DNA from: Pyrus communis | Lineage: Eukaryota > Streptophyta > Magnoliopsida > Rosales > Rosaceae | Length of the DNA stretch: 64,000 bases | Direction: 5' to 3' | Assembly (NCBI RefSeq): GCF_963583255.1 | Contig: NC_084816.1 | Coordinates: forward strand, 17,161,100-17,225,099 | Shown here: positions 1 to 10,929 of the stretch, one piece after another | How positions within the stretch are numbered: the first letter of the stretch is position 1 | How the letters are laid out: each line of letters opens with the position of its first letter | Notes under the pieces: model-generated | Databases searched by the model: none | The model's input: only the letters and a program-made list of their open reading frames with translations | What the model was told of the DNA's origin: nothing | Program-made: the position numbers and the translations under genes

Positions 1-35
1 GAAATATCTTCCATGTGCTTTTCTTAAGAAGTGAT

Positions 36-140
36 TATCGTTGTCATTTAGTATTACGGTCTACTAGTATTTTTCCACTTGTAAGTGAGATTCGTCTTAG
101 GTTCAAAGCTCATCGAATGCGAGTTTGATACAAATTTACT
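36..140 (+). mobile_element. SINE 5' fragment (tRNA-derived, degenerate)
   Basis: This stretch resembles the first half of the better preserved SINE at 53505-53682: both share a block around 'tcatttagta.tacggtcta' followed by 'cacttgtaagtgag/aa' and a B-box-like 'aggttcaa'. The second half is too diverged to follow and there is no poly(A) tail, so it is a decayed fragment. Confidence 0.4.
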
Positions 141-351
141 CCAAGTCTAAGCTACTTGGGATTCATCTGTAAACTACGCAGATCAGCCTGGACTTGGAAA
201 GGAGCATAAGATACTGCTCGTGATCATACATATTATAATTACATTGTTAATGCTTCTCCAATATAACTAATAGATCGAACGAGAACAATATAATTAACAA
301 GAACAGTACAAATTAAGCGATGAACCATCAGTACATAGAGTTTCTTCAGCT

Positions 352-756
352 TCAAAGACGAAGAGAAGTGTCGACATCTGAGTCATCGAAATTGTTTGTT
401 CTGTCCATGACTGCAGCTGAACTTGAACATACGTTCCTCATGACTCGAGTCTCATCAGAAACCTGCAGATAACTAGATTGCTTGCTTTGCAAGTTAGGGT
501 GGAGGTACATTGAGTATTGGGGTGGGTGAGGTTGTCTTTCATAATTGTGAGAAGCTGTCCATCCAGAATGGAGAAACAACCCAGTTGGCTCGTAATATGC
601 TGCCGGAATAGAAACCCTTTCTGATCCATTTATCATCCGCCTCAATAGCTCTCTCTCTTCCCTAATCTCCTTTTCTCTCTGTAATTTCTTAAACCTCTCT
701 TGCAATAAGGCAATGGAAGAATGAACAACTGTGCCATCTTTGCCTTGCCTAGCCAT
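352..756 (-). CDS. Uncharacterised plant-specific protein, single exon, 134 aa
   Basis: A single uninterrupted 134-codon frame on the minus strand, starting MARQGKDGTVVHSSIALLQE. The first ~45 residues are predicted to be helical and are rich in Lys, Arg and Glu (ERFKKLQREKEIREERELL), suggesting a short amphipathic or coiled-coil segment. The remainder is Ser-, Pro- and Tyr-rich and probably disordered, ending in an acidic tail with DDSDVD. I recall small plant proteins of unknown function with this N-terminal SIALLQERF-type block, but cannot name the family or a role. No signal peptide, membrane segment or known catalytic motif is visible. The start is supported by a palindromic TATA box 61-74 bp upstream and by lack of an upstream in-frame extension. 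It is the only compact host-like gene left of the large transposon nest. Confidence 0.7.
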   Translation of the reverse strand: MARQGKDGTVVHSSIALLQERFKKLQREKEIREERELLRRMINGSERVSIPAAYYEPTGLFLHSGWTASHNYERQPHPPQYSMYLHPNLQSKQSSYLQVSDETRVMRNVCSSSAAVMDRTNNFDDSDVDTSLRL

Positions 757-816
757 AAAGAGGGGACTGATTAGATTTCAATTGCCTTTTGAGGTGACCT
801 TGTGGGGGGTTGTATA

Positions 817-830
817 CCTATATATATAGG
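817..830 (-). promoter_or_regulatory. Probable TATA box of the 352-756 gene
   Basis: The sequence cctatatatatagg reads as a TATA box on either strand and lies 61-74 bp upstream of the minus-strand ATG at 756. That spacing fits a short 5' leader. Position and sequence only; no transcription start is visible. Confidence 0.45.
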
Positions 831-1299
831 ACATGATGAGTCATTAGGAAAATGTTTATTTATTTTATTAAAATTAGGCTGCCATCCATCAGATTCTAAT
901 GATGTGAACAAAGAAAGAAGTATCTGCTGCTGTGATGCAAAGTCCAAGAAGGCAAGGCTTGGTAACTAAATAATCTCATACGTTGGGTTGATAAATGGGA
1001 GGAGAGGCCGCAGAAAGCCTCAATTGGGAGAAAATGGTGGGGATAAGAGTCCAAACGGTGTGTAAGGTAGCTTTTGGAAATCTTTTTGGAGGAATATATG
1101 GATGGGGTGGTGCTTTGTCTGCTTGTCTCCAAGAGTTGATGTGGCTAGCTTTGGAGAAGATGTTGCCTTTTTGGTGAGGCTTTGGGGGGTTCTTGTTATT
1201 ATTCTTTTGGAAAAATATCAAACGATTACGAGTAAAAAGTCATTCCTCTTTACAGACATCCTCTTACATACATATTACATTTTTTTGACAAGTGTAATT

Positions 1300-1300
<1 letters not shown>
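831..1300. other. Intergenic, nothing recognised
   Basis: Short overlapping frames exist on both strands but none resembles a protein family. I see no repeat structure or element ends here. Confidence 0.4.

Positions 1301-1339
<39 letters not shown>
1301..1339. repeat. Poly(T) tract, about 39 nt
   Basis: An uninterrupted run of T. It may be the tail of an old minus-strand retroposon, but no SINE or LINE body is recognisable beside it. Confidence 0.7.
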
Positions 1340-1343
<4 letters not shown>

Positions 1344-1470
1344 TTTTACTCAAACATTTATGTATTCATACATCAAACTATAATTTACAAGCAAAAATAA
1401 ATGATTATTACAAGTAAAAGGCAAGAAGTGTTCATGATTCTCAAGTATTACACCAATAGACCTTCTCATT

Positions 1471-1717
1471 GTAACTTAGTGGAGTTAAAAGAAGGGATTT
1501 ATTTGTTTATTTATTTATTTATTTTTTTTGAAATTTCATATGAACCTTACGGGTTTGACTACAATACATATATGTATCTAATACAATTATCATCTTGTAA
1601 CTTAGTAGAGTCAAAAGAAGGGATTTTTTATTTTTATTTTTATTTATTTTTGAAATTTCATATGAACCTTACGGATTTGACTACAATACATATATGTATA
1701 TAATACAATTATCATCT
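1471..1717. repeat. Two-copy tandem duplication, 126-bp unit
   Basis: Units 1471-1596 and 1597-1717 share 'gtaacttag.(g/a)gagt.aaaagaaggga', a T-rich tract with TTTA repeats, then 'gaaatttcatatgaacctta' and 'acaatacatatatgtat'. They differ mainly in length of the T-rich tract and a few substitutions, so the duplication is fairly recent. Confidence 0.8.
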
Positions 1718-2117
1718 TGACGGTCAGATAATAATTATATTAAATATAAATATTGTAGCTAGTACTTGAACTTATATACCTTTTTCATTTGTTATGTTAA
1801 CAAAGTATTAAAGGAATTGTCATCTTAGTTTTTGAAATTCCTAATTTATTCAAAGTTGTTTTGGACTTTTCAAACTCCTTCTCACAAGTTCTTTATTATA
1901 TGAATCCCCACTTTCCCATTATTCCAACTGACACAACGTTGCATCCTTGTGCAAAATGACGAGAGAGAAACGCAGAACCTCTCAGGGGTTCCCATTTTTC
2001 ATGGTTCTCGGATGGTAGTTTAGTAGCTTTCATAGGGTTATTTTGAATAGAAAATTTGATGGAGGTAGTACCTTAGCGTGAGATGATAAATTAAGAATTT
2101 CGGAAAATTTTGATTAA
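1718..2117. other. AT-rich intergenic stretch, nothing recognised
   Basis: No coding frame of note and no repeat ends seen. Confidence 0.4.
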
Positions 2118-2125
2118 CAATTCTC

Positions 2126-2480
2126 CAATGGCGGAATTAGAAAATTTTTATCAAGTGGGCTAGCTTAAAGATTTAAATCTTTATAAACAAAGAAAATTTT
2201 TTACAGTATCAGCTAGTTTAAGAAAATTTTCACAAGGTGAGCCAAGAATTTTTGTTATTCAAACTTGTACATGTACAAGAAGCGAAGAGAAAAAAATGCA
2301 AGCAAAAGAGATGGTTTGTAAATTGTATTATATAATTAAACCGAAAGAATTCAAATCAGTAACTAAATATATAATAAGCTACATTTGAAAATCAATAAAA
2401 ACTACATGTAAAACTTTATTTTCTACCGAAGGCTGTCTGAGCTACAGTCCAGGGTAGCCCTTAATGTGGCTCTGCTGGTG
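2126..2480. mobile_element. hAT-type MITE with perfect 8-bp target duplication
   Basis: A 355-bp non-coding element bounded by perfect direct repeats CAATTCTC at 2118-2125 and 2481-2488. Its ends form imperfect terminal inverted repeats: it begins CAATGGCGGAATTAG and ends GTGGCTCTGCTGGTG. The 8-bp target duplication and the C-A-x-T-G-G-C-G-G type terminus are as expected for the hAT superfamily. It contains no transposase. Confidence 0.8.
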
Positions 2481-2488
2481 CAATTCTC

Positions 2489-3574
2489 TTAAAAGTTTAA
2501 TTGAACGAAAAAAGTGGAAAGACATATTGACATTTCAAGAAAATTTCTAGAGAATAGAGCAGGGAATGAGGAGTGACAAGAGTTGAATGAAATTAGTTTT
2601 GGGGTACGTAATTAATTTGAAGTTTGATTTTTTCTTGATTGTTTTGTACCTTTTCCTAGAGAGGAGAGAAAGAGAACATACCAAAAGCACAATTAAATCT
2701 AAAACATGTCCCTCCATTCAGAGTGGGAAAGGCTCCTTTTTCTCTTCTTAACTTTCTGCTTTGTTTTCAAGTTGTTGGATGAAAATGCATCATGGCTGGT
2801 TCTGCTTTGAGGGTTCTATTTAACGCCACAAGTCCATTGGTTAGTCGTTAAAAGGGTATACCAAATGAAGTGAGTAAAGAGTCAATATAAAGGCTCGTTC
2901 TTCAAGATTTTATGGTTTAAGAAAATAAAAATATTTTTGTTTGTCATCCTTAAATAATGATAATATTCACCATTCTATTTATTATCGTTCAATGAGTTAC
3001 ATTCGAGATATGTGTAGTGGATAGATAAAAATCTCAGAATTTAAACACATCCAATAATAAGAAGTAGAGCGACACCACCTCTTGAAAATAGTGAGTAGAA
3101 ATGACTCTTAAGAAAATTGTGATCATATACCGTTCAACTTAATTCAATGGAAGATAAGAAAGTAGAACTAAGAAGTTAAATAATAACCTATGGTTGGATC
3201 AATATTAACTTTGGAGTTTGGACAACCACAATTTTCTTAAATCATGAGCTCTAGGAGCAGAAGACTGATATAATCCTAGTGGCGCGTGTCCAAAAGGCAA
3301 AGCTAGCTGTACTATGATATCAATGTAGGTATATATGCTGTGATTTTGTATAGTATTTTAGTAAAAGAACATTATCTTGTACAGTTCAAGGTAATCAAAC
3401 AGAAAAACATTCCTCCGATACAATATCCAAAAATTTGTGAAGCACAATGCATAAAAAGTTGCAAAGGAACGCTTTTGAATAAGTTTATCTTGTCGATACA
3501 AAATGTAACTGCTAGGTTAATTAATAACATGAATATGCATGATCATTTGGGAACGCAACATGCTATGTTCGTTC
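2489..3574. other. Intergenic, nothing recognised
   Basis: AT-rich sequence with no convincing gene. A 95-codon frame at 3340-3627 runs into the AT microsatellite and has no family resemblance. Confidence 0.35.
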
Positions 3575-3595
3575 ATATATATATATATATATATA
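3575..3595. repeat. (AT)n microsatellite
   Basis: Ten uninterrupted AT units, followed directly by non-repetitive sequence. Confidence 0.85.
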
Positions 3596-3720
3596 GACCA
3601 AACCCTACCGGCGAACTTGTTGTGTGAAGGTAGACCCGGTTTTGACCCAATGTCATTTGTATATTAATATTGAGCTTAAGGAAGCATACTGATCCAAATA
3701 TACATTTTTACTTCTTACAC

Positions 3721-3880
3721 ATTTTTCTCAATTTTCAATTGTCAGATTGAATAAATTGAAAAGATTAATAACCAAACATTAACAAAGATGTGTGAATAAC
3801 ATTTCTCAATTTTCAATTGTTAGATTGAATAAATTGAAAAAATCAATGACCAAACATTAACAAAGATGTGTGAATAACAC
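3721..3880. repeat. Two-copy tandem duplication, 78-bp unit
   Basis: Units of about 78 bp each contain 'ctcaattttcaattg.caga' or the T variant, 'gaataaattgaaaa' and 'aacaaagatgtgtgaataac'. Copy boundaries are close to 3800/3801. The two copies differ by only a few bases. Confidence 0.8.
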
Positions 3881-4208
3881 TATTACTTGAAAAAGTGGCG
3901 AAGGAGCAACCACTTGCAACTGTCTACAACCATCTGGAGCGAATAATAGATGGCGACTTCAATGAAAGTGTGAACGTATTTCATTCTCTTATTTTGAAAT
4001 AGTAAAGAAACAAAAAGAAATTATGCTTCACCTTTTTTTTTCAATTTCTATACACTTGTTTTATTTTATGGTCACTCAATATAAAAGAATCAAGGCTATA
4101 ATTATGGGGGTATGCAGAAGGTGAAATAGTGCTTTTGCTCACCACCACCACCCCCCCGGCGGGCAAAAAAAACCAACTACACAAAAATTCAAGATAACCG
4201 TTACGCTT

Positions 4209-4372
4209 TAAAAAAAAAATGAAAATAATTTGAAAATTTTGAGTTTAAATCAACATAACAAAAAGGTATTGTAAGTGAATAGTACCAGAAGTGACTTTTT
4301 AGAGTAAAAATGTCATTTTTGTTAAAAATGAATAGTACCAAAAGTGTTTCGTTAAAACTTCATTTTTAGAAT
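4209..4372. mobile_element. MITE of the same family as 20536-20689 (diverged)
   Basis: The body shares the diagnostic 'gtgaatagtacca', 'gactttttag.g.aaaaatg' and 'ttcgttaaaac' blocks with the complete MITE at 20536-20689, in the same order. The ends are eroded and I could not identify a target duplication. Mutator-type by relation to that copy. Confidence 0.5.
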
Positions 4373-4463
4373 CATGTCATGTGTTCATTTAACTAACCAT
4401 GATTACTTTATACATTTAATCAAATCTTTATGAAAAAGAATAACAATTAAAATAATATTTTAT

Positions 4464-4518
4464 ACATTTGTGAGGAGTGTAGAATAAGATTTTTGAAGTG
4501 CCAATAACAATTCCCTTA
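4464..4518. mobile_element. Half copy of the 44429-44549 MITE family
   Basis: 'tgtgaggagtgtagaataag' followed by 'agtgccaataacaattccct' matches the right arm of the complete MITE at 44429-44549. The left arm is missing. Confidence 0.55.
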
Positions 4519-4759
4519 AAAAAAATCCTATCAATTGAACAATTGATTTTTTTATTTTGTTAGATTTGATGTTAGATTAGCAAGTGACAGAATTTGAACC
4601 CACGCCATCATGTAATGACTTAACTCCTTTCCACCACCATGGTAAAGGGTCACTTGCCAATTGAACAATGGATTGAATTATTATCCTGTTCCTGTTCCTC
4701 TCTTCTCGGCTAAAGAAAAATCTTTTCTTAATAAAGAATTCAATCCATTGATGCATTTA

Positions 4760-4902
4760 ATAGAAGTAAATGAAAGGTTTTAGATTCGATTCTCACAAAA
4801 AATGAATTTAAATCACATAATTACTAGCTCATTGTGAGGCTTAGCTCATTTATGTTTTAGTGTTAATAATATCGATTGTTACAAAAAAAAAAAAAAAAAA
4901 AA
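4760..4902 (+). mobile_element. SINE copy with poly(A) tail
   Basis: It shares 'gaaaggttttagattcgatt' (a pol III B-box-like block), '.attgtgaggcttagc' and a final A-run (about 4881-4902) with the SINE at 53505-53682. The 5' third is poorly conserved. It is tRNA-derived by the box-B motif; no family name is assigned. Confidence 0.55.
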
Positions 4903-5061
4903 AAACCCCAAAAATCATAAAAGTATTAAATACATAAAAGGTGCTTTAGCGGAGAAGAGAGGAATAGAAATAGGATAAATCAGTTTGTTTAATTGATAGG
5001 ATAATGATGTAGGAATAAATGGTGATTTTTTTTAAATAAATAAGGTAAGAGTTATTCTTTT

Positions 5062-5570
5062 GGATTAAATACCGAAAATTCTCCAACTTTTTAGTGTTAT
5101 TTTAAATTGGTCTCAATAACTTTAAACGTTTTAAACAAGTACTCAACATATTGAAAACGTTACATTTGTTAAGCTTCAATTTAATTTCTGTTAAATTAAC
5201 TAGGCCAATCAAGGCTTTCAAGACAAGCATGAAGTTTGAGATGGGGTTTCGGTGGTCATAGGTGGGCTTGGAGGTGGTGGCGGCTTGATATTTCCGGATC
5301 ATCATTTTTCTTTTCCATTTTATTTGTGAATTTATTTATTTTTGTATTCGTCTTCAAGTTTTTTTTGTAGTTACTTCTATTATTATTTGTGTCCAAGTAT
5401 GCTAAAAAGTGAGATCCATTGTTGTCACATGTATATTTAACCGGAAAAATTAATTGGAGCTAAATGGATGTGGCATTTTCAATAGATTGGGTACTTGTTT
5501 AGAATGTTTCAAAAGATTAAGAACAATTTAAAATTATACTAAAAAGTTGAGGGGTTTATTTACTTAATCC
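5062..5570. mobile_element. MULE-type MITE, long TIRs, perfect 9-bp target duplication
   Basis: A 509-bp element flanked by perfect TATTCTTTT repeats (5053-5061 and 5571-5579). Its arms are inverted repeats about 90 bp long, starting GGATTAA and sharing 'caactttttagt' and 'aaacaagtac'. Long TIRs with a 9-bp duplication are diagnostic of Mutator-like elements. The interior (about 5160-5460) has no transposase. Confidence 0.85.
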
Positions 5571-5579
5571 TATTCTTTT

Positions 5580-6475
5580 CATGAAGATTTAATTAAATGC
5601 ACAAGATAACCATGGTTAGTCAATAAGACGCGTGATATGAATCTGGAGGAGGGGCTTAATGGTTACCTTAGATTTAAGTTTAAAAAGCGGTTAGTCAAGG
5701 CAAATAATAAAATTTACTTTGTTGTTGAATATATCCAAGATAGATTCTCTTTTTGGGATAATTGATATTAGAGGTAAGAATATTCAAACTCAAAACCTTT
5801 GAATGCGGAGATAAATTTTTCAAATTTTTGGCAAAAATACTCACTATTTACAAATGCAAGTAAAACTACCCACTCTTTAAAACTCAACCAAATGCACTCA
5901 TTTTGAGTTGTGGTAACCAAAATAAGCCTGATATACATATGGTCCCATGCCCTTCTCCAAGGAACGTTGGAGGTGTGCAAAATGTGCAGTGGCGTAGGGT
6001 CCTGAATTACTGAGGGGCTCCAAACAAAATTTATCATCCTATATATTACATATAAGTATAAATTTTCTAATAAAAAAGTTTTTAATTGAAAGGAAAATTA
6101 TCATCATATGATTTTATCTATATTACAGTTGATTAAGTGGAGCTTATACTTAATATATTAATTTTCCTTTTTTTATTCTAGCAATAAAAAAACCTTGTGT
6201 ATTACTTTCTTCCACTTTTCCTTAACAATAAAAAAACTAACTTGTGTATTACTTTTTTTTTCACAAAAACAATCGTATTTTCATATCTCTCTTTTAGCTG
6301 TGTTCCATTTTTTCATGGATGAACCATAAACCATGATTTCATGCAACTGAAGATTTTTCAATTAGTAAGAGTGAGATGCTAATTTTCATTAAGTTTGAAT
6401 ATTGATTGTTAAATTATATATGAATATATTATCTTTTTTTCTTTAAAAAAGGGGGACAACTGGTGGTAAGCCACA
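5580..6475. other. Flank of the large LTR element; possible older hAT-like end near 5987
   Basis: Mostly unassigned AT-rich DNA. At 5987 the sequence 'cagtggcgtagggtcctgaa' resembles a hAT terminus, and purine/GGCC-rich sequence lies just beyond the other side of the LTR element (20782-20905). The LTR element may therefore have landed in an older DNA transposon. There is also a small imperfect ~55-bp duplication at about 6175-6265. Confidence 0.3.
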
Positions 6476-6480
6476 ATTAT

Positions 6481-8878
6481 TGTGAAACCCCGTCCCAATT
6501 TAAGTGTATTTTCATATTGTCGAACTTATGAAATTACCTTTTTACCCTTGAGTTTACTTTGTTTGACTGTCTCGTCGAAACACGTAGTTTTAATTTAATT
6601 AATTTATTCGTATCGTACTCATTGCCACGAACGTGCAGGCATGAACATATTCGAATTTGGAGTTATAACGAACATTTTATGTTTCGAACGTCGTACATTT
6701 TTTGGATATTTTCGTATTTCATCTTTAGCAACATTGTTATGTGTGCCATATAGGGCCCATTTCCTTTTTCGTCCCCCTTCTCCCCAGGCCCCTTTTCCCT
6801 TCTTTTCTTTTGGACCCGTGAGCCCCCTCTCTCTCACAACTCTCTCATCTCTCTCCTTCACTTTCTCTCATTCTCTCTACCTCTTCTCTATCTCCCCGTG
6901 CCCTCTCTTTACAACTCTCCCTCTCCTCTCTGAAGCACACACACATACACAACAACCTCAAACCACCACCATGTGGACGGAGAAGCTTCAGAAACCTCAT
7001 GACAAGTCGAGGAACCCTCTAGCGACATTGTCACTATTCATCGTCTTCCCCGACGTATTTCGTAATTTTTCGAAGTTGGTAAGCTTCTAGAAACCCTTGG
7101 GATGTATTTTAAGAGTAGATCAAAGCTTATTTTAAGTTGTACATGCGTGTTAATTGCAGAAAATAGCTCAAAGTAGCTTTTCCAAATTTTTCGATGAGCA
7201 CGGCCAATTTCGATGCATTTTTTGGCCAAATAATGGTGAGTTAGCCATCGTACAAGGTACCATCCTCTTCATCTCGTTGAGTACTACAACTTTGGTGTTT
7301 GAATCACATGATTTGATTGAATATCGAAGAAGTTATGAGCATTTGAAGTTGTGCTTAGAAACCGACCAAACTATGGCTTGAAACCGGGTTGGCCCGACCT
7401 ATTTAACCTCAACCTAAATTCATTTAGGCCAGATTGCCCAACCCAATAACTTAAGCCCAAACCCAATTGAGCCCAGCCCAATAACCTAGTAACCTAGAAA
7501 CCCAACCAAGACTTTGGGCCATGGAGTCCGACCCAAGCTATAGACCCAAGCCCAAGACCCTAGGCCCAAGCTCAGAAGCCCAGGCCCAAGCCTAAAAGCC
7601 CAAACTTGGAGCCCAGCCAGCGTGTGGGGGCACGTGAAGGGTTGCCGGTGTCGGCGTGTGGAGCACATGCGTCGACGTCCATGGTGTGATCATAGCTACA
7701 CCGGCAACTTTTCCAGCCAACTTTTTAGCGACCCACGACGGCGCGTAGGGGTACCTGAGGTCCCTCTTTATGTTTTTTGACATCTGAATTCGTTTATAAT
7801 GCTCATTTTCTGAAATTCAATCGTGATGATAGAGTTTTATTAATTGGAACCTTTATGTGCTTAGGTGTGATTCTTGGCGGTGTTTTCGTCGTTCCTATTT
7901 CACACGGCTTTTCAACGATGGAATATCTATGAGTGGACCCCTTCTACAATGCATAATTTTGCTACTAGAAATGCATACATGAAAAACATGACTTAATGGT
8001 TACGTTTTATGAAATGTTTTATGAGTAAATTAGATGTTACTTTTTATGAGATATCATGCTTTATTGAGAATATTTTGGAATAATATGCTTTATCAATTTT
8101 ACGTTCTTTGTAGTATATATGATGAATGACTATATACTATTAAGATTTTTTGAGCTACTGAGCTCCGTTGGGATATATGTACTTATGTTGGAAAGATTAT
8201 ATTCAATGTTTTGTGCTTATCTAATGGTCACTGTCCTGCCTATGGGCGTATGTTTTGCCTACAGGCGTATGTCCTGCCTACGGGCGCGTGATGAAGTGCC
8301 TTTGAGCGATTATGATACCACTAGTTAGCACACTATATATGATATATATTTTATGAAAGGTTTATGGCATGCTAGGGTTTTCAGAAAACCTATCACATAT
8401 TATGCTATTAGTTTTCATAAACTTTGGGGGTTAGTACGTTATTGAATAACTATGTTTGTACTACTTATTTATCAACTTGGTCCACTCTTATTTGTTTTGC
8501 GCCCCCTCAAGACATAGGAACAAGGCATATGATTCGAGTTACAAGGCATTCCCCTACCAGTGATATCGTGCCATCCTCTCTGCTTTTGACATCACTTGTA
8601 ATAGCACTTTCTGTACACATTCCCCTTGTATTCTGAATTAGATGTATGCTCTGAACATGTCATGCATTATCACTATCATTTTATTAACGACTGAATATTA
8701 TTATATTTTTGTTAAGGTTACATTTGAATATTACATTGCGTAGTTATGCGCGAAATTTATATGCATGTTTCACATGTTCTCGACATATGCATTCATTAAA
8801 TGGCTTGCGTTATCCTCGGGTATCGGCCATCACGTGGCCATCCCGATGTCCCCAGGGCATTGGGATCAGGGTGTATTA
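6481..8878 (+). repeat. Left LTR of the chromovirus element
   Basis: Begins TGTGAAACCCCG and ends near 'gggtgtatta' just before the primer-binding site. It aligns along its length with 18300-20776. The first ~24 bases (tgaaaccccgtcccaatttaa region) are absent from the right LTR. A 19-bp unit 'tgcctacgggcgtatgt' is present three times here (8237, 8256, 8275) but twice in the right LTR. CT-rich 6830-6920 and the frames within are LTR sequence, not host genes. Confidence 0.9.
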
Positions 8879-8881
8879 GAT

Positions 8882-8895
8882 TGGTATTAGAGCAT
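8882..8895 (+). other. Primer-binding site (initiator tRNA-Met)
   Basis: TGGTATTAGAGCAT lies a few bases after the left LTR. It matches the usual plant tRNA-iMet primer-binding site TGGTATCAGAGC with one change. Confidence 0.8.
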
Positions 8896-8989
8896 ACTTA
8901 GGACTTCATCCTTCCATTTGGTAATCATAAGCTTTTTGTAGTCATAATCTTTCATCCTTCTAAATCTTGTTTGCCTATTATGAGAATCA

Positions 8990-10740
8990 TGGATCCTATT
9001 GGTGGGAATGTACCTTGACAACCTCGTTCTGGTCTAATGAGAGGAATTCAGTAGTTGACCTCCGCTCTACGAAATTCTTTTCCTGGTAATAGCAAGCCAA
9101 GTTGTACATATATGGAGATTGCTCGTAGCCACGACGTTACGGAACTTAGAGTAGTTGGAGCCTATGAGGAGACTGAAGATTGGTTAGAAAAGATGAAAGA
9201 CACCTTAAAGAGCATGAGATGCCCAACATCTGAATGTGCGAATATTGCTGGTTACTTCCTTCAAGGGAACGCGAGGTATTGGTGGAAGTCAGTGATAGAA
9301 TCTCGCCCACGTAACTCTTTGATGACTTGGGCTATGTTCAGGAGACTATTCAACGCACACTTTTTGAGCCCTGATTATCAAATGAGGAAGATAACATTTT
9401 TTGACTTGGGCTACACCCTAGAGTTTCGTCAGGGCAATCTGAGTATTACAGAGTTTGATAACACTTTTCGGTACTTGTCGAGACACCATGAGGGAACCTA
9501 TGGGAACTAGCGGGAAATGATGATTCAATTGCAGATTGCTATAAACCATGACATTTACGAGCTTTTGGCACCATAGAGGTATGTGTCCTAAGAGGAGATG
9601 ATCGAGAAGGCTTTAGGGATGGCAACGGTTCGGTTTGGGAACGAAAATGCTATATCTATCCCTATAACCCCGAAAATTAACCATATCCATAACCACAAAT
9701 TAACCATCAGGTATAATTCATAACCATACCCACCGGGTAACGGATTCCCCATTGGTTAACGAGTATATCCATCTTCGTCAATACTAAAAATATATTCGTT
9801 CAGTTGAGACATTATAAGTTAGTAGATATTAATTTCATTATTAAACATTTGATGTATAAAATGATCCAATAAATGGATCTTGTTGAGTATAAAAATTAAA
9901 AAATTGTTGATGTTGGCTTGTCTTTGATATCTCCTATAAGCACAATTGAGTTCGCATTGATTTTGACTCAAAATTTTACTTTCCTACAAAATGCAACTTG
10001 TGTATTCTTAAGGTAATGGTTCAGAGAATAACGGATATACAAATACATACATACATACATACATACATATATTATACTATTATATTATATATAAATTTTA
10101 TTATATATAAATTATATTGTTTACTATTCGGGTCGAATTCGGTTACGGATACGGTTTGGGGACCTTTATAACCATATCCAAAACCATAACCGAATAATAT
10201 AAATGGTTTTTCCCCATATCCGAAATATATCCAAACTTCCATACCTAAATCCGTTCCATTCGGGCAGTTATCCACGGTTATCGAGTTTAACGGTTAGAAT
10301 TGCCATCTTCGGGCGGCTTTGAGGGTCGAACAGACGAGGTGGAGCACACTAAGCCAGAACCAGCCGAACCAGACTCGAAACTAGAATCAATAGGGTCGTG
10401 GATTCCGATCCTGAAGTATGAGGGAGCATTCTACTTCTTCTCATTCCTTCGGCCTTAGACACCCTCAGTCGTTCAAGTGACAGGGCCTGGGTTTTGGATC
10501 ATCTAGTGAGGGCTTAGGCAATGAGTCGGTGATGCGATATTTCAGCCACTTTAATTCAAGTGTGGTTGATCCGAGCATGTGTTACAGGTGTGGCGGCTTT
10601 GGATACATAGCTCGAAAATGCAGTACTCCGCGTTCATTTAATGATTTTGCTTTCGGTTCGAGTTACGGTGTGAGTAATAATCCGAGTACTTCAAGTTACG
10701 GTGGAAGTAATTATTTGATTACTTAGAATTATGGTGGGAG
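8990..10740 (+). pseudogene. gag of the chromovirus element (broken)
   Basis: Capsid precursor of the retrotransposon. The longest open part (9055-9510) contains the retrotransposon-gag signature with WLEKMKDTLKSM, ARYWWKSV and WAMFRRLFNAHFLSP. Stops interrupt it before and after. A hAT MITE (9615-10310) splits the gene. After the insertion the frame resumes, and a nucleic-acid-binding knuckle appears at about 10574-10622 as CYRCGGFGYIARKC, where the expected histidine is tyrosine. A Ser/Gly-rich tail with repeated SYGGSN motifs follows. It cannot encode a full Gag. Confidence 0.85.
9615..10310. mobile_element. hAT-like non-autonomous element inserted in gag
   Basis: A ~696-bp insertion starts AGGGATGGCAA and ends TTGCCATCTTC, an imperfect inverted pair typical of many plant hAT elements. 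Flanks read aaGGCTTT on the left and gcGGCTTT on the right, a decayed 8-bp target duplication. The interior is a mirror-like set of 'ggttatggatatgg'-type repeats and a CATA microsatellite (about 10046-10068). The 67-codon minus frame at 10072-10275 is a translation of these repeats and is not a gene. Confidence 0.75.
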
Positions 10741-10929
10741 TAACAATCAAAGTACTCAGGTTTCTGCTTAGAGGAAACCATAGTTTTCTGGAGCAGCTTT
10801 AGGTAGTCGTGCTTAGGGGAATCGAGCAGGCTGTAACATCCAAGGTCCTAAGACTCGAGGCGGCCATAACAGTGGTTCGGGACATCAGGCCTATGGGTGT
10901 AGCAACACCATGACTCAGCAGGAGGTGGA

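Noticed and set aside
6641..7090. 149-codon frame
   Set aside because: It lies in the left LTR over a CT-rich leader and is disrupted in the right LTR.
8221..8290. 19-bp repeats as a possible regulatory array
   Set aside because: Present in both LTRs with different copy number; simplest reading is ordinary LTR minisatellite variation.
10072..10275. 67-codon Gly/Tyr-rich frame (minus)
   Set aside because: A translation of 'ggttatggatatgg'-type repeats of the hAT MITE in gag.
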